A stretch of DNA of 64,000 bases from Casp-actino8 sp044358015 (GTDB lineage: Bacteria; Actinomycetota; Acidimicrobiia; Acidimicrobiales; Ilumatobacteraceae): NCBI GenBank assembly GCA_044358015.1, contig JBIKOO010000003.1, forward strand, positions 45,156-109,155, written 5' to 3'. Positions within the stretch are counted from its first letter, which is position 1; every line of letters begins with the position of its first letter. Below, one piece after another: positions 60,263-64,000 of this stretch. A program made the position numbers and the translations under genes. Below the pieces are notes generated by a model. That model searched no databases and had not been told where the DNA came from. It worked only from the letters and a program-made list of their open reading frames with translations.

Positions 60263-60299
60263 CAGTCGTGTGTCATGCTGAAGGTATGGCACACGACTG
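60263..60299 (+). promoter_or_regulatory. Inverted repeat around the SCO6745-family start codon
   Basis: CAGTCGTGTG and CACACGACTG are perfect complements separated by 17 bases that contain AAGG and the ATG. In mRNA this would be a stem-loop with the ribosome binding site and start codon in its loop, or in DNA an operator. Confidence 0.5.
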
Positions 60300-61152
60300 G
60301 CTCGAACTGACACGGCGAAGTTCATTTGCCTCGCATCGATTAATTGGCTGGATCTATTGGGATCCGCGAGCGATTGAGTTGTACTCCCAACTCGGAATTC
60401 CAAACGGTACTGGCTATTACGTCGCGAGTCGCGGTGCGCCATTGTTGCCTGCGGGACATCAGGCTGTGTCGGCTGCTTTCTATTCGATTCACCCGAAGTT
60501 CATTGAGTTTGCTGTCACCTTGGCTGCGCAGCATGCTTCTTGGAATGATATTTACGATGCGCGCAATCAAGCAGTGGGCGAAGGACTGCGACAGTTCGTT
60601 CCCGAGATTTGTGATGACCTAGCGGATCTTCGTGATGAACTTTGGTGCGTCGCCGATGCATTGCCCGAGTCGGGCCGTGTGTGTTTTGCTGCTCATCGTC
60701 AAGCCCTTCGAGTTGATGACCCTTTGGTGTCGGCGTGGTTGGCCGTGAACTGTATTCGTGAATGGCGTGGCGATACTCACTTTGCAATTTTGACATCGGA
60801 AGATATTTCACGAGTGCAAGCTGGCATCTTGCATGACGCCCACCTGAACTACGGAGGCTGGATTGCACAAAGCAGGGGAGCCGACGCTGAAGCAATCACC
60901 GAAGCATTCGCCAATCTCGAATCGCGTGGTTTGGCTGAAGATGGAGTGGTATCAACTGCAGGTCTGGCAGTGCGTGAACTGATTGAAGAGCGCACCAACG
61001 AATTGACCCAACGGGCATGGCTGTCGTTTGGTTTTGAAAACACTGAACGGTTCTTGAACATGGTCGAACCCATCGGTGATCGCCTCATGAAACGTATCGA
61101 CGACACTGCTGGGCCGAATTGGATGCCAGCAGCGCGCGAACGACGTCCGTAA
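60286..61152 (+). CDS. SCO6745 family protein
   Basis: Actinobacterial conserved protein of 288 aa. The start HDWLELTRRSSFASHRLIGW and the segments YYVASRGAPLLPAGHQAVSA, AFYSIHPKFIEFAV and LNYGGWIAQSRGADAEAITE match this family; the C-terminal part resembles a small winged-helix-like region (AVRELIEERTNELTQRAW). Function is unknown. ATG 60286 is preferred over GTG 60268. A 10-bp inverted repeat (60263-60272 with 60290-60299) brackets the start codon. Confidence 0.8.
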   Translation: MAHDWLELTRRSSFASHRLIGWIYWDPRAIELYSQLGIPNGTGYYVASRGAPLLPAGHQAVSAAFYSIHPKFIEFAVTLAAQHASWNDIYDARNQAVGEGLRQFVPEICDDLADLRDELWCVADALPESGRVCFAAHRQALRVDDPLVSAWLAVNCIREWRGDTHFAILTSEDISRVQAGILHDAHLNYGGWIAQSRGADAEAITEAFANLESRGLAEDGVVSTAGLAVRELIEERTNELTQRAWLSFGFENTERFLNMVEPIGDRLMKRIDDTAGPNWMPAARERRP

Positions 61153-61201
61153 GACAACGCCTGCCTGTATCGCGTCAAACACACTGTGCAATAATGGCAG
61201 T

Positions 61202-62332
61202 ATGACTGTCACAACTCTTGATGTTGATCGAAAACAATTATCGACGACGCGAATTTTCACTGAAACAGACCGCCCGTTAGCCGATGGTGAGGTACGTGTC
61301 TCTGTTGAGCACTTTGCTCTGACCTCAAACAACATCACGTACGGCGTCTTTGGTGACGGCATGCGGTACTGGGATTTTTTCCCAGCATTGCAAGACACCG
61401 AAAATCAAGTGAGTGAAACTTTGTGGGGTCGTATTCCGGTATGGGGATTCGCCGAAGTCATTGATTCGCGTCTGCCGGCAGTCGAAGTGGGCCGGCGTAT
61501 CTACGGGTATTTGCCGATGAGTACTGATCTCATTTTGAAACCAGGTCGCGTTGACGAGCGTGGCTTCACCGACACTGCAGAACATCGCTCGGCGATGGCT
61601 GGCACCTACAACCGCTACATGTTTACCGATCACGATCCGACATATCGGGCCGATCGGGAAGCTCAGCAGATGGTGTTATGGCCACTGTTTATGACTTCAT
61701 TTATGATTGACGATTTCCTCGGACAAAATGTTCTTGAGGATGATGCTTCGAGCATTACAACAGTGGTTATTTCAAGTGCATCAAGCAAGACCGCAATTGG
61801 CGCGGCGTATTTGTTGGCTCAAAGAACTGGGGTCACCGTTATTGGTTTGACATCGGCAAAAAATGCTGATTTTGTTCGCTCGCTTGACTGCTACCACCGT
61901 GTCGTTACTTACGACCAAATGGGCGATCTCCCATCAGGAACCGCATCAGATATCACTGCCTACGTGGATATCGCTGGCGACCGTTCGGTGACGCACGGCG
62001 TTCACGCGCATTACCAAGACGATCTGTCGTACAGCATGGTTGTTGGTAGCACGCACTGGGATGCGCCAACTGCAACCGATGGCGGACTCGCTGGGCCGAA
62101 GCCCGAGTTTCTCTTTGCACCATCGCAAATTGCATTACGTTCCAAAGAGTGGGGGCGTGAGGGTCTTGATCAACGCGTTGGTGAATCGTGGAGTCGTTTT
62201 TCTGAGTGGACAGGTAGCTGGATGAAAGTTGAACAGACCGCCGGTGCCGTGGCAGTTGAAAAGCTCTATCAAGAACTACTTGCTGGTCGAGTTGACCCAA
62301 CTGTGGGTCATGTCTGTTCAATGCGCTCGTAG
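61202..62332 (+). CDS. DUF2855 family protein
   Basis: Protein of 376 aa with an alcohol-dehydrogenase-like domain order. Residues include ALTSNNITYGVFGDGMRYWD, the RIPVWGFAEVIDSRLPAVEV region, and SSASSKTAIGAAYLLAQRTG as in DUF2855. This family has a NAD(P)-binding-like core but no proven activity. It lies 49 bases after the SCO6745-family gene on the same strand. Confidence 0.85.
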   Translation: MTVTTLDVDRKQLSTTRIFTETDRPLADGEVRVSVEHFALTSNNITYGVFGDGMRYWDFFPALQDTENQVSETLWGRIPVWGFAEVIDSRLPAVEVGRRIYGYLPMSTDLILKPGRVDERGFTDTAEHRSAMAGTYNRYMFTDHDPTYRADREAQQMVLWPLFMTSFMIDDFLGQNVLEDDASSITTVVISSASSKTAIGAAYLLAQRTGVTVIGLTSAKNADFVRSLDCYHRVVTYDQMGDLPSGTASDITAYVDIAGDRSVTHGVHAHYQDDLSYSMVVGSTHWDAPTATDGGLAGPKPEFLFAPSQIALRSKEWGREGLDQRVGESWSRFSEWTGSWMKVEQTAGAVAVEKLYQELLAGRVDPTVGHVCSMRS

Positions 62333-62350
62333 TTAATGAATCTCGGAAAA

Positions 62351-62384
62351 CAAAAGAGCCGGGTCACAGTTTCCCGTGCCCGGC
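62351..62384 (-). terminator. Intrinsic terminator between DUF2855 and the membrane protein gene
   Basis: GCCGGG-t-CAC and GTG-CCCGGC pair around AGTTTCCC; on the minus strand TCTTTTGTTTT follows. It probably ends the minus-strand transcript and may also work for the convergent DUF2855 gene. Confidence 0.75.
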
Positions 62385-62416
62385 CCTGTTGAGGGGTTAT
62401 TTATTGTTGACGCGTA

Positions 62417-62725
62417 TCAGGCGCGCAGGCCCTTTTGGATTGCGCCGAATACTGCATCCTTGAGCGGAATCATGCCGCAGATGACTGCGCCATTGACCAC
62501 GATGTTCTTCCAGTCGTCAGTCCATGATGCGCCCCACATACCGAGTGGGTAAGCCTCAAGTAGCCAAACAATCAGAATTGAAATGCCCAGGGTCAAGTTT
62601 GCTCCGATGATCGGAAGCTTCTTGATGGTGTCGCCCACTCCGACCGTGGTCAGGATTGAGTTGAGGACGGTCATGACTGCCTCGAGCAGTACGGCCATAA
62701 CGATGAGAATTGCAACGGTATACAT
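62417..62725 (-). CDS. Small integral membrane protein (102 aa)
   Basis: Three hydrophobic helices are visible (YTVAILIVMAVLLEAVMTVL; LTLGISILIVWLLEAYPLGM; NIVVNGAVICGMIPLKDA). It is of phage-holin-like size, but no holin family was recognised. The ATG is preceded by GAAGGAG (minus strand). Function is unknown. Confidence 0.7.
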   Translation of the reverse strand: MYTVAILIVMAVLLEAVMTVLNSILTTVGVGDTIKKLPIIGANLTLGISILIVWLLEAYPLGMWGASWTDDWKNIVVNGAVICGMIPLKDAVFGAIQKGLRA

Positions 62726-62898
62726 TTTTTCTCCTTCGGTTGTGCCGTCAGTCAGGCGGCGAAGAAAAAGTATGAAGCAATTTGAACAATGTGGTGGATG
62801 TCACAGCAATACGCGCGTGAGCAGGTATTTTGTGACCGGATACAGCGGGATCACCTGAGCATGTGGTGGACTTGTTCATCGTTCTTTAGGGGGGTCTT

Positions 62899-63903
62899 AT
62901 GTCGATGATCATCATGCGTTACGACTTGCGCATTCCGCCGGCTGGTTCGCCGGCTCATGGAGTTACGGCCTCTGGTCAATACGCCGCTTGTCTCGAGCAA
63001 GTGCAGTGGGCCGACCGCATTGGACTCGACATGGTGGTGCTGTCAGAGCATCACGGCACCGATGACGGCTTCATGCCAGCGCCAATCACGTTGGCTGCGG
63101 CTGTCGCTGCATCAACCGAACGAATCGGCATCAACATTTCAGCGGCGCTGGTGATTATGCACGATCCGATTCGATTGGCCGAGCAAATTGCGACAGTTGA
63201 TCTGATTGCGAAAGGTCGCATGAGTGTGATCTGTGGAACCGGTTACCGCCAAGAAGAGTTTGAGATGGCTGGTCTCGAATTCAAGAATCGATTCAATGCT
63301 CTTGAAGAGTCGGTATCGGTCATGCGCCAAGCGTGGACTGGCGAGTACTTCAACTATCGCGGTCGCCAAGTAAAAGTTCGTCCACTTCCGCATACTTCTG
63401 GTGGGCCGATGTTGTTGATGGGTGGTTCAACGCCAGTTGCAGCTCGACGCGCCGCACGTTTACGTTGTTTCTTCTCGGCCGCAACCGATGATCAAGCAGT
63501 CGCCGATGCCTACAACGATGAATGTTCCAAAGAAGGTTTCCAGGGATTCATTATGTTGCCGCAGAAGGCTCCTGGCTTTGTTCATGTTTCTGATGACCCC
63601 GAACGTGACTGGGTTCGACTTGCGCCATACGTATTGCACGAGGCTCAGTCGTACGGTGCGTGGCAGCGGCCGGGACAATCATCGGTCGTTCATGTGCATG
63701 ATGCCGAATCGATTGAGAGTGTGCGGGCGAGCGGCGTCTACGCAATTGTGACGCCGGATGAGTGTGTTGCGCTTGCGAAGAAATTCGGGATGCTCACGAT
63801 GCATCCTTTGATGGGTGGCATCCCGCCCGAGTTGGCCCAAGAAAGTCTGGACCGACTCGAGCGGGATGTGTTACCAATGCTCAGGCCGCGCGGCGACGCT
63901 TGA
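62899..63903 (+). CDS. LLM class flavin-dependent oxidoreductase
   Basis: Luciferase-like monooxygenase of 334 aa: YAACLEQVQWADRIGLDMVV, LSEHHGTDDGFMPAP, IGINISAALVIMHDPIRLAE, ATVDLIAKGRMSVICGTGY and GGPMLLMGGSTPVAARR. Flavin or F420 dependence is not distinguishable. GGGGGG before ATG 62899 is the ribosome binding site. Its 3' end overlaps the end of the convergent LPXTG gene by 23 bases. Confidence 0.92.
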   Translation: MSMIIMRYDLRIPPAGSPAHGVTASGQYAACLEQVQWADRIGLDMVVLSEHHGTDDGFMPAPITLAAAVAASTERIGINISAALVIMHDPIRLAEQIATVDLIAKGRMSVICGTGYRQEEFEMAGLEFKNRFNALEESVSVMRQAWTGEYFNYRGRQVKVRPLPHTSGGPMLLMGGSTPVAARRAARLRCFFSAATDDQAVADAYNDECSKEGFQGFIMLPQKAPGFVHVSDDPERDWVRLAPYVLHEAQSYGAWQRPGQSSVVHVHDAESIESVRASGVYAIVTPDECVALAKKFGMLTMHPLMGGIPPELAQESLDRLERDVLPMLRPRGDA

Positions 63904-64000
63904 TCCCGATGAGTGCCAAGCCGAGGGCAATGATTCCCAAGGCGAAAGGCATCTGATTTGAATCATTTCCAGTTGCGGGCAGATTGGTAGCGGTAACAGT
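63881..64000 (-). CDS. LPXTG-type cell-wall anchored protein, C-terminal end (partial)
   Basis: The last 39 codons of a gene that enters from beyond the window. It reads NLPATGNDSNQMPFALGIIA, then LGLALIGIKRRRAA and stop: an LPATG sortase motif, a hydrophobic helix and a positively charged tail. This is the complete sorting signal of a sortase-anchored surface protein. The protein's body and function are not visible. Confidence 0.85.
   Translation of the reverse strand, partial: TVTATNLPATGNDSNQMPFALGIIALGLALIGIKRRRAA

Overview
The window looks like a chromosomal contig from an actinobacterium of the Acidimicrobiia type, for example a freshwater Ilumatobacter-like lineage. That placement is an inference from the conserved smc-ftsY-ffh-rpsP-khpA-rimM-trmD-rplS-DUF2469-yraN block, an actinobacterial-type LexA box at recA, several F420/LLM-type oxidoreductases, a type II DAHP synthase, the nadD-LytR/CPS-like-rsfS block and moderate GC. 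Genes are dense, and many starts have either a purine-rich ribosome binding site or a TANNNT hexamer 6-7 nt upstream, which suggests leaderless transcripts.

Host backbone, left part (1-18959): signal recognition particle and ribosome biogenesis genes; yraN; an enoyl-CoA hydratase; rpe; a TRAM/RumA-type RNA methyltransferase followed by psuG; a flavodoxin-fold oxidoreductase; tRNA-Lys and tRNA-His; a class III aminotransferase with a DUF983 protein; recA behind an SOS box; tRNA-Asn and a CAU tRNA; a tandem pair of paralogous 217-aa proteins of unknown function; and mgsA.

Foreign insert 1 (about 18936-22275): a visibly GC-richer stretch bounded by an 83-bp imperfect direct repeat that copies the 3' end of mgsA and the end of the convergent neighbour. 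It holds a candidate structured RNA without an accompanying nuclease gene, and an OafA-like acyltransferase-SGNH gene.

Host backbone, middle (22249-42236): small conserved proteins, an inositol monophosphatase-family gene, two sigma-70 factors, tRNA-Val, a dimethylformamidase-like lipoprotein, a Gfo/Idh/MocA and an LLM oxidoreductase, a class A penicillin-binding protein, a thiolase, an MFS transporter, a beta-lactamase-fold hydrolase, type II DAHP synthase, nadD, a LytR-like protein, rsfS and tRNA-Ala.

Foreign insert 2 (42238-54204): a 12-kb AT-richer integrative element in tRNA-Ala(GGC). It is bounded by a perfect 44-bp repeat of the tRNA 3' half. It encodes a tyrosine integrase, an excisionase-like protein, a Rep_trans-like replication initiator with a candidate origin hairpin, and a set of nuclease genes. 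These are an EVE-like/Mrr-like endonuclease overlapping a phospholipase-D-fold protein, a ScoMcrA-like SRA/PD-(D/E)XK protein next to a DUF6884 protein, and a coiled-coil Mrr-like nuclease. I read this as a mobile cargo of DNA-targeting, probably anti-phage, systems, and it is the most interesting part of the window.

Host backbone, right part (54205-64000): an HtpX-like protease and a lipoprotein flanked by a repeated 52-bp inverted-repeat element; a ribose-type sugar ABC transporter; an SCO6745-family protein; a DUF2855 protein; a small membrane protein; an LLM oxidoreductase; and the C-terminus of an LPXTG-type surface protein cut by the window end.
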